Shown piece after piece: positions 19,185 to 29,140 of a stretch of 64,000 nt of DNA. Every line of letters starts with the position of its first letter. The first letter of the stretch is position 1. Source of the stretch: Pseudomonadales bacterium (GTDB lineage: Bacteria > Pseudomonadota > Gammaproteobacteria > Pseudomonadales > Azotimanducaceae); assembly GCA_022825925.1 (NCBI GenBank), contig JAJDVW010000037.1, positions 16,504 to 80,503 on the forward strand. The letters are read 5' to 3'. The notes under the pieces were generated by a model. The model was not told the origin of the DNA, made no database searches, and saw only the letters and a list, made by a program, of their open reading frames with translations. The position numbers and the translations under genes were made by a program.

Positions 19185-19991
19185 TCACGGCGCGTCCAGG
19201 GCGCTCCGCAGTTCGCCGAGCCAGGCCTCGAGCCGCGGCGGGATCGACTCCGGCGTGTCCGCGAGTCCTCCCATGATGTCGACCAGGGCGCTGCCGACGA
19301 CGACGCCGTCGGCAACCCGTGAGACGGCGCGCGCGGAAGCCGCGTCGCGAATGCCGAAGCCCACCTGGATCGGCAGGTCGGAAACCTGGCGCAGCCGCAG
19401 GAGGTTGCGGGCGACATCGTTCACGTCGAGGTGCGTGGCCCCGGTCACCCCCTTCAACGACACGTAGTAGAGAAACCCGGACGCGCGCGCGGCGATGCGC
19501 GCCGCGCGCTCCGTCGTGGTGGTCGGCGCCACGAGAAAGACGAGGTCGAGGTGCCGCGCGCGGAACGCTTCCCGTGCCGCCGCCGCTTCCTCCGGGGGCA
19601 GGTTGACGATGATCATCCCGTCCACGCCCGCGTCCGAGGCGCGTCGCGCGAAGCGTTCGTAGCCCATGCGCATCAGCGAGTTCAGGTACCCCATCAGCAC
19701 GACCGGGGTGACGGCGTCGTCCCGGCGGAACTCCTCCGCCATCGCGAGGACGCGGTCCAGCGTCACGCCATTCGCAAGCGCGCGCTCCGAGGAGCGCTGG
19801 ACCGGCGGGCCCTCCGCTTCCGGGTCCGAGAAGGGCACGCCCAGTTCGAGGACGTCCGCCCCTCCGCGCACCAGGCCGTGCAGCGCGGGGACGGTCGCGG
19901 ACAGCACCGGATCGCCCGCCGTGACGAACGCGGTCAGCGTCTTGCGGCCGGCGGTCCGCTGCGCCGCCAGCCGTTCCGCAAGGCGGCTCAC
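19185..19991 (-). CDS. trpA: Tryptophan synthase alpha chain (catalytic Asp60 replaced by Glu)
   Basis: Cleaves indole-3-glycerol phosphate to indole and G3P. 268 residues. The N-terminus aligns without gaps to the enterobacterial protein: Glu49 is present ([10 protein letters not shown]), but residue 60, normally the essential Asp in DPLADGP, is Glu ([11 protein letters not shown]). The DNA codon is GAG. The phosphate-binding loops ([17 protein letters not shown]) are intact. The GTG start overlaps the trpB TGA (GTGA). Confidence 0.95.
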   Translation of the reverse strand: MSRLAERLAAQRTAGRKTLTAFVTAGDPVLSATVPALHGLVRGGADVLELGVPFSDPEAEGPPVQRSSERALANGVTLDRVLAMAEEFRRDDAVTPVVLMGYLNSLMRMGYERFARRASDAGVDGMIIVNLPPEEAAAAREAFRARHLDLVFLVAPTTTTERAARIAARASGFLYYVSLKGVTGATHLDVNDVARNLLRLRQVSDLPIQVGFGIRDAASARAVSRVADGVVVGSALVDIMGGLADTPESIPPRLEAWLGELRSALDAP

Positions 19992-21244
19992 GCGGGGGCT
20001 CCGCCGTCGCCTGGGCCCCCGTCCACGCCGTCCGCGCCCGCATCGAGCAGCCCCGCGACCACGGGGACATCCTTGTCTCCGCGGCCGGACAGGTTCGCGA
20101 CGATGATGTCCTCCCGCGGGCGTCGCGGCGCCTCCGCGATCACCCAGGCGAGGGCGTGGCTCGACTCGAGCGCGGGCATGATGCCCTCGAGGCGGTTGAG
20201 CATGCGGAACGCTTCGAGCGCCTGCTCGTCGGTGACGGCGACATACCGGGCGCGCCCGCTGTCCTTCAGGTGCGCGTGCTCCGGACCGACGCCCGGGTAG
20301 TCGAGGCCGGCCGAGATGGAGTGGGTCTGCATGATCTGCCCGTCCCCGTCCTGCATGAGGTAGGTAAGCTGACCGTGCAGGACGCCGGGCGACCCGGCGG
20401 CGAGGGGCGCCGCATGGCGGCCCGTCTCGAGGCCGAGGCCGGCCGCCTCCACCCCAACCATGTCCACGCCCTCGTCCTCGAGGAACGGGTGGAACAGCCC
20501 CATCGCGTTCGACCCGCCGCCCACGCAGGCGACGAGGACGTCCGGCAGCCGGCGTTCCGCCTCGAGACACTGCGACCGGGCCTCGCGGCCGATCACGGCC
20601 TGGAAGTCCCGCACCATCATCGGATACGGATGCGGCCCCGCCACGCTGCCGATGATGTAGTGGGTGGTGTCCACGTTCGTCACCCAGTCCCGCATCGCCT
20701 CGTTCATGGCGTCCTTCAACGTCCGCGACCCGGACTCGACCGACACGACTTCGGCGCCGAGCAGCCGCATCCGGTACACGTTCAGGCGCTGCCGCTCGAT
20801 GTCCTCGGCCCCCATGTACACGCGGCACGCGAGCCCGAGCCGCGCGGCCACCGTCGCCGTCGCGACGCCGTGCTGCCCGGCGCCGGTCTCGGCGATCACG
20901 CGCGGTTTCCCCATCCGCTTCGCCAGCAGCGCCTGTCCCACCGTGTTGTTGATCTTGTGGGCGCCGGTGTGGCTCAGGTCCTCGCGCTTGAGATAGACCT
21001 TCGCGCCGCCGAGTTCCGCGGTCAGGCGCTCCGCCGGGTAGAGGGGCGTGGGCCGGCCGACGTAGCGGGCGAGGTCGGTGGCGAGTTCGTCCTGGAACGC
21101 ACGGTCCGCCGAGAGCGTCGCGTACAGCCCGTTCAGCTGGTCCAGGGCGCGAATCAGCGTCTCGGCGACATACCTGCCCCCATAGGCCCCGAACCGGCCG
21201 TCCGCGTCCGGCGCGTCGTACGGCGGCCTATTGGAGGGCGGCAC
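19988..21244 (-). CDS. trpB: Tryptophan synthase beta chain
   Basis: PLP enzyme condensing indole with serine. 418 residues. The Schiff-base lysine is in [13 protein letters not shown], the catalytic Glu in [11 protein letters not shown], and the phosphate loop is [10 protein letters not shown]. The start is GTG 21244, overlapping the end of trpF by 17 bp. It is coupled to trpA. The order trpF-trpB-trpA is the separate gammaproteobacterial trp locus, and trpE/D/C are not in the window. Confidence 0.97.
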   Translation of the reverse strand: MPPSNRPPYDAPDADGRFGAYGGRYVAETLIRALDQLNGLYATLSADRAFQDELATDLARYVGRPTPLYPAERLTAELGGAKVYLKREDLSHTGAHKINNTVGQALLAKRMGKPRVIAETGAGQHGVATATVAARLGLACRVYMGAEDIERQRLNVYRMRLLGAEVVSVESGSRTLKDAMNEAMRDWVTNVDTTHYIIGSVAGPHPYPMMVRDFQAVIGREARSQCLEAERRLPDVLVACVGGGSNAMGLFHPFLEDEGVDMVGVEAAGLGLETGRHAAPLAAGSPGVLHGQLTYLMQDGDGQIMQTHSISAGLDYPGVGPEHAHLKDSGRARYVAVTDEQALEAFRMLNRLEGIMPALESSHALAWVIAEAPRRPREDIIVANLSGRGDKDVPVVAGLLDAGADGVDGGPGDGGAPA

Positions 21245-21857
21245 GCTGCACCTCCGCGACGAACGCGCGCACCTTCGCCTCGCTCTTGACGCCCTCGACG
21301 CCGCCTTCCACGCCGCTGCTCACGTCGACTCCGTACGGACCCAGCCGCCGGATGGCGGCGCCGACGTTGTCCGGCGTCAGGCCGCCGGCCAGCACGAGCG
21401 GCCGGTGCGAGGACGTCGGCCACAGCGACCAGTCGAACGTACGGCCCGTACCGCCTCGGGCGACGGCGTCGTACGTGTCGAGCAGGAAGGCCCGCGCCGT
21501 CGGGAAGGCATCCTCCAGCGCCTCGATGCGGAAGCCCGTCCGTACGCCCTCCGCCTTCACGTACGGGAGCCCGAACCCGCCGCACGCGGCGGCGTCCTCC
21601 CGGCCGTTGAACTGCAGCAGGTCCAGGGGCACCGCCGCCAGGATATCCTCGACCCCCCCCGGAGCGGCATCGACGAACACGCCGACGCGCGTCACCAGCG
21701 GCGGCAGCGCGTCGGCGATATCGCGCGCGGCCTCGATCGACAGGTGGCGCGGACTCGCCGGAACGAAGTTGAGCCCGACCGCATCGCAGCCGGCCGCCAC
21801 CGCGGCGAGCCCGTCCTCCACCGAGGTGATTCCGCAGATCTTCGTTCGCACGCGCAC
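21228..21857 (-). CDS. trpF: Phosphoribosylanthranilate isomerase
   Basis: Amadori rearrangement in tryptophan synthesis. TIM barrel starting [10 protein letters not shown] with the catalytic Cys. Other signatures are [21 protein letters not shown] and [12 protein letters not shown], and [12 protein letters not shown] is the phosphate loop/C-terminus. GTG 21857 gives 209 residues, the normal length. An upstream in-frame GTG at 21911 would add 18 unsupported residues and cannot be excluded. Confidence 0.92.
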   Translation of the reverse strand: MRVRTKICGITSVEDGLAAVAAGCDAVGLNFVPASPRHLSIEAARDIADALPPLVTRVGVFVDAAPGGVEDILAAVPLDLLQFNGREDAAACGGFGLPYVKAEGVRTGFRIEALEDAFPTARAFLLDTYDAVARGGTGRTFDWSLWPTSSHRPLVLAGGLTPDNVGAAIRRLGPYGVDVSSGVEGGVEGVKSEAKVRAFVAEVQRAALQ

Positions 21858-21936
21858 CAGGCGGTCCGTCCCGGGAACATCAAGGGGCGGGGAGTTTGCG
21901 GACTTGCGCACCTTCGGGCAAGTCCGTCATGCTTGG

Positions 21937-22749
21937 TCAGGCCCGGAGCAGGGTCGGCGGCGGGCGGTAGGGAACCTCGATGTCGGGGTACGTGACCCGG
22001 GTGAGATACAGCCCGTCGGGCGGTGCCGTCGGCGGCGCCTTCGTCCGGTCCCCGGCCGCAAGCAGGTCGGCCACCAGCTTGGTGTCCGCCTCGCCGCGGC
22101 CGATGTGCGCCAGGCATCCCGCCAGGTTGCGGACCATGTGCTGCAGGAAGGCGTTGGCCTCGATGTCCATGACCACCTGCTTCCCGTGGCGGACCACGGA
22201 GACGGCGTCCACCCGCCGGAAAGGCGTGCTCGAATCGCACGCCGCGGCCCGGAACGCGCTGAAGTCCCGTTCTCCGAGGAGATCCTGCGCGGCACGGTGC
22301 ATCGCGCCGGCATCCAGCTCCGCCCGCGTCCAGGTCACCCTGCCGCGCAGCAGCACCGGCGCGGTCTCGGACTCCAGGTAGACGTACGCGTAGCGCCGCG
22401 ACACGGCGCTGAAGCGCGCGTGAAAGCGCCGCTCGACCAGGCGCGCCCAGACGACGCCCACGGCGCCGTCGGCTCCGCGCAGCAGCGCATTCGTGCCGCG
22501 CCGCCAGGAGTCCTCCGACCGCACGGCGGAGGTGCGGAAGCTCACGACCTGCCCGGTGGCGTGCACTCCGGCGTCCGTCCGGCCGGCCACGGCGACCCGG
22601 ACGGGCGTGTCCGCGACCCCGGACAGGGCCCGCTCGAGCGCCTCCTGCACGGTCGGAACGCCCACCTGCCGCTGGAAACCGTGAAAGACCGCTCCGTCGT
22701 ACTCCACGCCGAGCGCCACGGTCCGCGGTGGGCTACTCGAGTTCGTCAA
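21937..22749 (-). CDS. truA: tRNA pseudouridine(38-40) synthase TruA
   Basis: 270 residues. Conserved LGVEYDGAVFHGFQRQ and the catalytic aspartate in VAVAGRTDAGVHATGQV, plus the NAFLQHMVRNLAG C-terminal motif. Start TTG 22749 has AGGAG 4 nt upstream, inside the end of fimV. The alternative GTG 22719 gives a more typical N-terminus but no ribosome site. fimV-truA-trpF is conserved. Confidence 0.93.
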   Translation of the reverse strand: MTNSSSPPRTVALGVEYDGAVFHGFQRQVGVPTVQEALERALSGVADTPVRVAVAGRTDAGVHATGQVVSFRTSAVRSEDSWRRGTNALLRGADGAVGVVWARLVERRFHARFSAVSRRYAYVYLESETAPVLLRGRVTWTRAELDAGAMHRAAQDLLGERDFSAFRAAACDSSTPFRRVDAVSVVRHGKQVVMDIEANAFLQHMVRNLAGCLAHIGRGEADTKLVADLLAAGDRTKAPPTAPPDGLYLTRVTYPDIEVPYRPPPTLLRA

Positions 22750-23890
22750 GGAGCTCCTGGGCTGCCGCCCGCTCCGTGTCGTCGCCTTCGGCGAGCACTT
22801 CCTCGAGGACCACGCGGGCGGTTTCCTCGTCGCCCATGTTCACGTAGGCCCGGGCGAGGTTCAGCTTGGTGTTCGGGCTGTAGCCGCCGGGACCCGTCGG
22901 GCCCTCCGCGGGATCGTCCTCCTCCACCGGGTCGTAAGCCGACTCGTCCTCGTAGGTCTCGGTGGGTTCGTGGGACTCCGCCGGCAAGTCTTGGGCGGCC
23001 GGTACCGGCTCCTCCAAGTCGCGAGCCGGATCGGCGTCCCCAACGAGGTCCTCGGCCGTCGAAGATTGACCGCCACACGCATCGGCGGTCGCCTCGAGCG
23101 CGCGCACCCGGCGGCGCCGATAGAGCACCCCGACCACGGCGGCGGCCAGCAGCACGGCGACGGCGCCCCAGGCAACGAAACCGAAACGCGCGGGCGGAAC
23201 GTCCGCGTCTCGCGACGCCGGCCGGCCCTGCGGCGTCGCCGTCGTTGCGGCTTGCCGCAAGGTGTCGACCTGCTGTTCGAGGGTCGCGACGACCTCCTCC
23301 AGCGCGGCGATCTCGCCTTGGGCACGGACCAGGTCGCCGCGCGCGCGGTCGAGGTCGACAACGAGCGCGGCGTTCTCTCCGGCCAGCCGGTCACGTTCGG
23401 CAAACGCTTCTTCCAGGGCCTCCGATACGGGGTCCGGCTCGGGGTCGCGCCGCGAGACCGGCTCCGCCTCCCCCGGGGCGACCGCCGCGTCCGGCGGCTC
23501 TTCAATGATGGGGGCCGCCACCGGGTCGGGGATTTCCGTTGCCGGGGGCGGGGGCCGGGGCGAGGTCGGTACCGTACCCATCGCCTCGGCCTCGGTCGGA
23601 ACCTCGAGAATCATGCCGCCCCGAATGCGGTTCCTGTCACCGTCGATGAACGCGTTCGGGTTCAGCCGGACCAGGGCCGTCATCGTCTGGTCGACGGTGG
23701 CCTGCCCGGGACGCACGCGCCTCGCGATGGACCAGAGGGTGTCGTAGGGCCCGATGGGGCCGTACGTCAGGCGCACTTCGGCCTCGTCCGCCGCGGGTGC
23801 CCCGCCCTCCGCCGCCAGCGCGGCCTGCGTCGCGGCAAGGGTCACGGCAAGGCCAACGCAGAGGACGAACGCCGCGAACCCGTTCGCCAT
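22733..23890 (-). CDS. fimV: Short FimV/HubP-like polar protein
   Basis: 385 residues against 700-1500 in typical FimV/HubP. Signal peptide ([20 protein letters not shown]), then a LysM-like domain (YGPIGPYDTLWSIARRV ... LVRLNPNAF). A coiled coil follows (AFAERDRLAGENAALVVDL), a membrane helix (WGAVAVLLAAAVVGVLY), and the diagnostic C-terminal FimV TPR motif (LNLARAYVNMGDEETARVVL). The long acidic repeat region is missing, yet all anchoring parts remain. The family organises the cell pole and type IV pili. ATG overlaps the leuB stop by one base. Confidence 0.87.
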   Translation of the reverse strand: MANGFAAFVLCVGLAVTLAATQAALAAEGGAPAADEAEVRLTYGPIGPYDTLWSIARRVRPGQATVDQTMTALVRLNPNAFIDGDRNRIRGGMILEVPTEAEAMGTVPTSPRPPPPATEIPDPVAAPIIEEPPDAAVAPGEAEPVSRRDPEPDPVSEALEEAFAERDRLAGENAALVVDLDRARGDLVRAQGEIAALEEVVATLEQQVDTLRQAATTATPQGRPASRDADVPPARFGFVAWGAVAVLLAAAVVGVLYRRRRVRALEATADACGGQSSTAEDLVGDADPARDLEEPVPAAQDLPAESHEPTETYEDESAYDPVEEDDPAEGPTGPGGYSPNTKLNLARAYVNMGDEETARVVLEEVLAEGDDTERAAAQELLDELE

Positions 23891-24981
23891 CAGTCCGCCT
23901 CCAGCCGCGCCGTCACCGCGTCCGCCATCTGGTCCGTACCGACGCACGTCACCCCGGCCGTGCCGTCCTGCGGCATGATGTCGGCCGTGCGCAGTCCGTC
24001 CGCGAGCGTCGCGGCGACCGCGTTCTCGAGCCGCGCCGCCGCGTCCCCGGCGTCGAGGCTGTAGCGCAGCAGCATCGCCGCCGACAGGATCGTCGCCAGC
24101 GGATTCGCGATGTTGCGTCCGGCGATGTCGGGCGCCGTCCCGTGCACCGGTTCGTAGAGCCCCTGCCCGCTGGCGTTCAGCGACGCGGACGGCAACATCC
24201 CGAGGGACCCGGTCAGCATCGCCGCCACGTCCGAGAGGATGTCCCCGAACATGTTGCCGGTCACCACCACGTCGAACTGCATGGGCTCCCGGACGAGTTG
24301 CATGCCGGCGTTGTCGACGTACATGTGCCCGAGCGAGACGTCGGGGTAGTCGGCGGCGACCTCGGTGACCACCTCCCGCCACAGTTGCGTCACCTCGAGC
24401 ACGTTCGCCTTGTCGACGGATACGAGCCGGCCCCGGCGCTTGCGCGCGAGGTCGAAGGCGACGCGCGCGATGCGCTCGATCTCGCGCTCCTCGTAGACGT
24501 AGGTGTTGAAGCCGCGACGGCCGCCGTTGCCGACGGTCACGCCGCGTGGCTCGCCGAAGTAGATGCCGCCGGTGAGCTCGCGCACGATGAGTATGTCGAG
24601 ACCCGACACCAGTTCCGGCTTCAGCGAGGACGCCGATGCCAGCGGCGCGAACAGGATCGCGGGACGCAGGTTGGCGAACAGGTCGAGTTCCGCACGCAGC
24701 CGCAAGAGGCCGCGTTCCGGACGCCGGTCCATCGGCAGGTCGTCCCACTGCGGGCCGCCGACGGCGCCGAGGAGCACCGCGTCCGCGCCGCGTGCGCGGT
24801 CCAGGGTCGCGTCCGTCAGGGGGACGCCGTCGCTGTCGAGGGCGGCCCCGCCGATGCTGCCGTACTCGAAGTCGAACGCGATGTCCGGGCAGGCGCGCTC
24901 GAGGACGCCCACGGCGTGCGGCATCACCTCGGCGCCGATGCCGTCCCCGGGGAGGACCAGGATGCGGGCCCGTCTGCTCAC
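23890..24981 (-). CDS. leuB: 3-isopropylmalate dehydrogenase
   Basis: NAD-dependent oxidative decarboxylation in leucine synthesis. 363 residues. Signatures: [14 protein letters not shown] at the N-terminus, [17 protein letters not shown] (catalytic Lys), and [19 protein letters not shown]. The start is GTG 24981, overlapping the leuD stop as GTGA. The stop joins fimV directly, whereas asd normally intervenes. Confidence 0.97.
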   Translation of the reverse strand: MSRRARILVLPGDGIGAEVMPHAVGVLERACPDIAFDFEYGSIGGAALDSDGVPLTDATLDRARGADAVLLGAVGGPQWDDLPMDRRPERGLLRLRAELDLFANLRPAILFAPLASASSLKPELVSGLDILIVRELTGGIYFGEPRGVTVGNGGRRGFNTYVYEEREIERIARVAFDLARKRRGRLVSVDKANVLEVTQLWREVVTEVAADYPDVSLGHMYVDNAGMQLVREPMQFDVVVTGNMFGDILSDVAAMLTGSLGMLPSASLNASGQGLYEPVHGTAPDIAGRNIANPLATILSAAMLLRYSLDAGDAAARLENAVAATLADGLRTADIMPQDGTAGVTCVGTDQMADAVTARLEAD

Positions 24982-25628
24982 CCCGCCTCCCCGTCCGCGA
25001 ATACCCAGGGCTGCCGCTCCCGGTGGGCCCGTTCGAACGCCCGGATGGCATCGGCGCAGTCCAGGGTGAGCCCGATGTCGTCAAGGCCCCGCAGCAGGCG
25101 GCGGCGCGTCTCCGGGTCGGTCTCGAAACCGAACGACCCGCCCTCCCCGGTCTCCACGCGTCCCGCCGCGAGGTCCACCTCGACGGTCAGACCCCCACGG
25201 CCCGCCAGGTCGAACAGCTCGGCCACCGCGGCGTCGGGCAGCGTGACGAGCAGCAGTCCGTTGTTCACGCTGTTCGTGGCGAAGATGTCGGCGAAGCTCG
25301 GCGCGATCACGCACCGGAAACCGTATTCCAGCAGCGCCCACACCGCGTGCTCGCGGCTCGAGCCGCAGCCGAAGTTGTCGCGCGCGAGGAGTACCGAGGC
25401 GTCCTGGTAGTCGGGGGCGTTCAGGACGAAGTCGCGGTTGATGCGCCGTTCGTTCGGCGTCTTCCCGATGACGCCCTCGTCCAGGTAACGCCACGCGTCG
25501 AACAGGTTGTCCCCGAACCCCGTCTTCCGGATCGACTTCAGGAACTGCTTCGGAATGATCTGGTCCGTGTCGACGTTGGCCCGGTCGAGGGGCGCGACCA
25601 CGCCCCGATGCGTCGTGAAGGCCCTCAT
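24978..25628 (-). CDS. leuD: 3-isopropylmalate dehydratase small subunit
   Basis: 216 residues, swivel domain of isopropylmalate isomerase, partner of LeuC. Signatures [29 protein letters not shown] and [14 protein letters not shown] 25628 overlaps the leuC stop (ATGA). Confidence 0.97.
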   Translation of the reverse strand: MRAFTTHRGVVAPLDRANVDTDQIIPKQFLKSIRKTGFGDNLFDAWRYLDEGVIGKTPNERRINRDFVLNAPDYQDASVLLARDNFGCGSSREHAVWALLEYGFRCVIAPSFADIFATNSVNNGLLLVTLPDAAVAELFDLAGRGGLTVEVDLAAGRVETGEGGSFGFETDPETRRRLLRGLDDIGLTLDCADAIRAFERAHRERQPWVFADGEAG

Positions 25629-27043
25629 CCGACGGTCTCCCGCGGATCCGCGAGGTGTCCGGCGATGGCGCTCGCGGCGGCGGTGGCCGGACTCACCAGG
25701 TGGGTGCGACCACCGTGGCCCTGGCGGCCCTCGAAATTCCGGTTGGACGTCGAGGCGCAGCGTTCGCCGGGCAGCAGCCGGTCCGCGTTCATGGCCAGGC
25801 ACATCGAGCAGCCGGGCGCCCGCCACTCGAAGCCCGCGGCCAGGAATATCTCGTGGAGCCCCTCGTCCTCCGCCTGGCGCTTCACGAGGCCGGAACCCGG
25901 CACCACGAGCGCCTCCGCCACCCGTACCCTGCCCCCGCGCGCGACTTCGGCCGCGGCGCGCAGGTCTTCGATGCGCGCGTTCGTGCACGAGCCGATGAAG
26001 ACCTTGTCGAGGGGGACATCGGTCATCGACGTGCCCGGCGCGAGGTCCATGTAGGCGAGCGCGCGCGCCGCGACTTCGGCCTTGACCGGATCTTCCATGT
26101 CCGACGGCGACGGCACGGCGCCGCCGATCGCGCCGACGAGTTCCGGGGAGGTCCCCCACGTCACCTGGGGCTCGAGCGTGGCCGCGTCGATCTCCACGGT
26201 CCGGTCGAAGACGGCGTCCGCGTCCGAGCGCAGGGTGCGCCACCACGCCACCGCTTCGTCCCAGGCGTCGCCGCGCGGTGCGAAGGGCCGTCCTTGCAGG
26301 TACGCCAGCGTCGTGTCGTCCACGGCGACGAGCCCGGCCCGGCCGCCGGCCTCCACGGACATGTTGCACAGGGTCATGCGCCCCTCCATCGACAGCGCCT
26401 CGATGGCGGTGCCGCGGAACTCGATGACGTGACCCGTCGCCCCGGCGGTGCCGATGGCGCCGATGACGGCGAGCGCCACGTCCTTGGCGTACACCCCCGC
26501 CGGCAGCGCCCCTGTCACCGCGATGCGCATGTTGCGGCTCTTGCGCTGCGCGAGGCACTGCGTGGCGAGCACGTGTTCCACCTCGGACGTGCCGATGCCC
26601 TGGGCCAGCGCGGCGAACGCGCCGTGCGTGGAGGTGTGCGAATCGCCGCACACGATGGTCATCCCCGGCAGGGTCGCCCCCTGCTCCGGTCCGATGACGT
26701 GCACGATGCCCTGGCGGATGTCGTTGATGCCGAACTCGCGGATGCCGAAGTCCCGGCAATTGGCGTCCAGGGTCTCCACCTGGATGCGCGCGACCTCGTC
26801 GACGATGCCGGGGACCCCCGCCCGACGCTCGGACGGGACCGTGGGCACGTTGTGGTCCGGCGTCGCGAGGTTCGCGTCCACGCGCCAGGGACGCCGGCCC
26901 GCCAGCCGCAGCCCCTCGAACGCCTGCGGCGAGGTGACCTCGTGCAGCAGGTGCCGGTCGACGTAGAGCAGGCTCATGCCGTCGGACCGGTCGGTGACGT
27001 GGTGGGCGTCCCAGATCTTGTCGTAGAGGGTCTTGCCGCTCAT
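25625..27043 (-). CDS. leuC: 3-isopropylmalate dehydratase large subunit
   Basis: 472 residues, aconitase-like [4Fe-4S] enzyme. Cluster cysteines occur in [14 protein letters not shown] and in GCSMCLAMN. The substrate region is [19 protein letters not shown] 27043 gives [14 protein letters not shown], the family start. First gene of the leuC-leuD-leuB-fimV-truA-trpF-trpB-trpA run. leuA is not nearby. Confidence 0.97.
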   Translation of the reverse strand: MSGKTLYDKIWDAHHVTDRSDGMSLLYVDRHLLHEVTSPQAFEGLRLAGRRPWRVDANLATPDHNVPTVPSERRAGVPGIVDEVARIQVETLDANCRDFGIREFGINDIRQGIVHVIGPEQGATLPGMTIVCGDSHTSTHGAFAALAQGIGTSEVEHVLATQCLAQRKSRNMRIAVTGALPAGVYAKDVALAVIGAIGTAGATGHVIEFRGTAIEALSMEGRMTLCNMSVEAGGRAGLVAVDDTTLAYLQGRPFAPRGDAWDEAVAWWRTLRSDADAVFDRTVEIDAATLEPQVTWGTSPELVGAIGGAVPSPSDMEDPVKAEVAARALAYMDLAPGTSMTDVPLDKVFIGSCTNARIEDLRAAAEVARGGRVRVAEALVVPGSGLVKRQAEDEGLHEIFLAAGFEWRAPGCSMCLAMNADRLLPGERCASTSNRNFEGRQGHGGRTHLVSPATAAASAIAGHLADPRETVG

Positions 27044-27131
27044 GGCGTCTCGCGGGCGCAGAAGTCGCGGTCGGGGCGAGATTCTACCGGGGCGTGTCGT
27101 GGATCGGAACGGCGCACGCCCGTCCCGCATC

Positions 27132-27196
27132 AGATAACACTTTAATTAACACCTGTATTCATTTGATTAATCTAACGTTCAACACCTGTATTCTGC
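27132..27196 (-). promoter_or_regulatory. AT-rich leuC upstream segment with duplicated aroC end
   Basis: About 60 bp of markedly AT-rich DNA in a GC-rich genome. A 13-bp direct repeat AACACCTGTATTC occurs at 27148-27160 and 27181-27193, 33 bp apart. The second copy is within the last codons of aroC. On the minus strand TTGAAC (27183-27178) and several TAAT-like hexamers could form a leuC promoter, but no pair is convincing. Confidence 0.4.
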
Positions 27197-28242
27197 GCCC
27201 GGTCGCGCATCAGGTGATCCATCAGCACGAGCGCCGTCATGGCCTCGGCGATCGGCGTCGCGCGCAGGCCCACGCACGGGTCGTGGCGTCCCTTCGTCAC
27301 GACCTCGACCTCGCGGCCGCCGGTGTCCACGCTCTTCCCCGGAATGGCGAGGCTCGACGTCGGCTTGAGCGCGATGCTCACGACGATGTCCTGACCGGAC
27401 GAGATGCCTCCGAGGACGCCGCCCGCGTCGTTCTTCACGAATCCGTCCGCGTCCATCTCGTCCCGGTGCTCGCTGCCGCGCTGTCCCACGACCGCGAATC
27501 CCGCGCCGAACTCGACGCCCTTCACCGCGTTGATGCCCATGAGCGCGCCGGCGAGGTCCGCGTCGAGCTTGCCGAACACCGGTTCGCCGAGCCCGACCGG
27601 AACGTCCGACGCCACCACGTTGATCCGCGCGCCCACCGAATCCCTGGCGGCGCGCAGCTCGTCGATCAGGACCGCGATCTCGTCCACCGCGTCCGGGTCG
27701 GCGCAGAAGAACGGGTTGTCGTCCACGATGCTCCAGTCGACGGTGCGTACCTCGATCGTGCCGATCCCGGCCAGGTAGCCGCGCACGCGCGTGCCGTGGC
27801 GCTCGTGAAGGTACTTCTTCGCGATCGCGCCGGCGGCGACCCGCATGGCGGTCTCGCGGGCGGAGGCGCGCCCACCGCCCCGGTAGTCCCGCCGGCCGTA
27901 CTTCTTCAGGTACGTGTAGTCCGCGTGCGCCGGACGGATCTGGTCCTTGATGGCGCCGTAGTCCCGCGAGCGCTGGTCCACGTTCTCGATCACGAGCCCG
28001 ATCGGAGTCCCGGTCGTCACGCCCTCGAAGACGCCGGACAGGATCCTGACGGCGTCGGGCTCCTGGCGCTGGGTCGTGTACTTCGAACTCCCGGGCCGGC
28101 GGCGGTCGAGGTCCCCCTGCAGGTCGGCCTCCGACAGCGACAGTCCCGGGGGGCAGCCGTCCACCACCGCGCCCATGGCGAGCCCGTGACTCTCGCCGAA
28201 CGTGGTAAGCGTGAATGCCTGTCCGAAGGTGTTTCCGGCCAT
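27172..28242 (-). CDS. aroC: Chorismate synthase
   Basis: Last step of the shikimate pathway, requiring reduced FMN. 356 residues. Signatures [27 protein letters not shown] and [18 protein letters not shown] are all present. ATG 28242 gives the family start [20 protein letters not shown]. prmB lies 19 bp upstream, a conserved neighbour. The last codons fall in the AT-rich repeat segment. Confidence 0.97.
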   Translation of the reverse strand: MAGNTFGQAFTLTTFGESHGLAMGAVVDGCPPGLSLSEADLQGDLDRRRPGSSKYTTQRQEPDAVRILSGVFEGVTTGTPIGLVIENVDQRSRDYGAIKDQIRPAHADYTYLKKYGRRDYRGGGRASARETAMRVAAGAIAKKYLHERHGTRVRGYLAGIGTIEVRTVDWSIVDDNPFFCADPDAVDEIAVLIDELRAARDSVGARINVVASDVPVGLGEPVFGKLDADLAGALMGINAVKGVEFGAGFAVVGQRGSEHRDEMDADGFVKNDAGGVLGGISSGQDIVVSIALKPTSSLAIPGKSVDTGGREVEVVTKGRHDPCVGLRATPIAEAMTALVLMDHLMRDRAQNTGVER

Positions 28243-28261
28243 GGCGAGCCAGTATCGGAAG

Positions 28262-29140
28262 TCAGCGGGGCCCTGACAAGCAGGGCAAGGAGGACAAGCA
28301 GTCGCCGTCGAGCACGAAAACCCCGAAATCCCCGTTGGCGAGGCGCGGGGCGTTGGCGAGTTCCGGCCAGGCCAACGGCAATTCGGAGAAGGCTTCGGCG
28401 AGCGTGGCGGCCGTGTCTCCCACTTCTCCCGCCAACAGTCCATGGGGCTCAAGCCACGCCCCGAGGCCCCCGAGAACGCGGCGCCAGCACGCGAGGCCGT
28501 CCGGGCCCGCCGCGAGGCCGCCCGGGGGTTCGCTGCCGTACTCCGGAGGCAGGCGCGCGATCTCGGCCGTGGGAACGTAGGGCGGATTGGCGATCACGAG
28601 GTCGTAGCGGCGGCCGTCCAGCGCCTCGAACAGGTCCGACGACCGGACTTCCGCCCGGGCCTCGAGATCGAAACGCGCAACATTAGTCCCCGCGCACGCA
28701 ACGGCGGCGGCGTCCATGTCGACCAGGGTGAGCGAGGCCTCGGAGAACTCCAGGGCCGCAGCGATCCCCAGTGCCCCGCAACCGCAGCAGAGGTCCAGGA
28801 TGCGATCGGGCGGTCGCCGCAACCATGGCCGGAAGCGGTCGAGGATGAGTTCCTGCAGCGGGGAACGGGGGATCATCACGCCCGGCGAGACGACGAACCA
28901 GCGCTCGGCAAACCATGCGCGGCCGGTGAGGTGGGCGACCGGAACACGCTCCCGGATGCGGCGTTCGAGGAGCGCGCGCAGGGCGTCCGGCGTCGCGGGA
29001 CTCCAGCCGTGTGCGTCCCGGTAGCCGAAGACCAGGTGCTCCGCCTCGGCCCGTGCGTCCGCCGCGCCGTGTCCGAAGGCGATGTCGGCCGCGTCGAGGT
29101 CGTCGGCCAACGCCCGCGCGAGGTCGCGCGGATCAGTCAC
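28262..29140 (-). CDS. prmB: Ribosomal protein L3 N5-glutamine methyltransferase
   Basis: 292 residues. SAM-binding [14 protein letters not shown], the catalytic glutamine-methyltransferase motif VIANPPYVP, and the HemK-type N-terminal helical region ([26 protein letters not shown]). MIPRS rather than IPRPE distinguishes PrmB from PrmC. GTG 29140 overlaps the end of the upstream gene. prmB-aroC adjacency supports the call. Confidence 0.93.
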   Translation of the reverse strand: MTDPRDLARALADDLDAADIAFGHGAADARAEAEHLVFGYRDAHGWSPATPDALRALLERRIRERVPVAHLTGRAWFAERWFVVSPGVMIPRSPLQELILDRFRPWLRRPPDRILDLCCGCGALGIAAALEFSEASLTLVDMDAAAVACAGTNVARFDLEARAEVRSSDLFEALDGRRYDLVIANPPYVPTAEIARLPPEYGSEPPGGLAAGPDGLACWRRVLGGLGAWLEPHGLLAGEVGDTAATLAEAFSELPLAWPELANAPRLANGDFGVFVLDGDCLSSLPCLSGPR

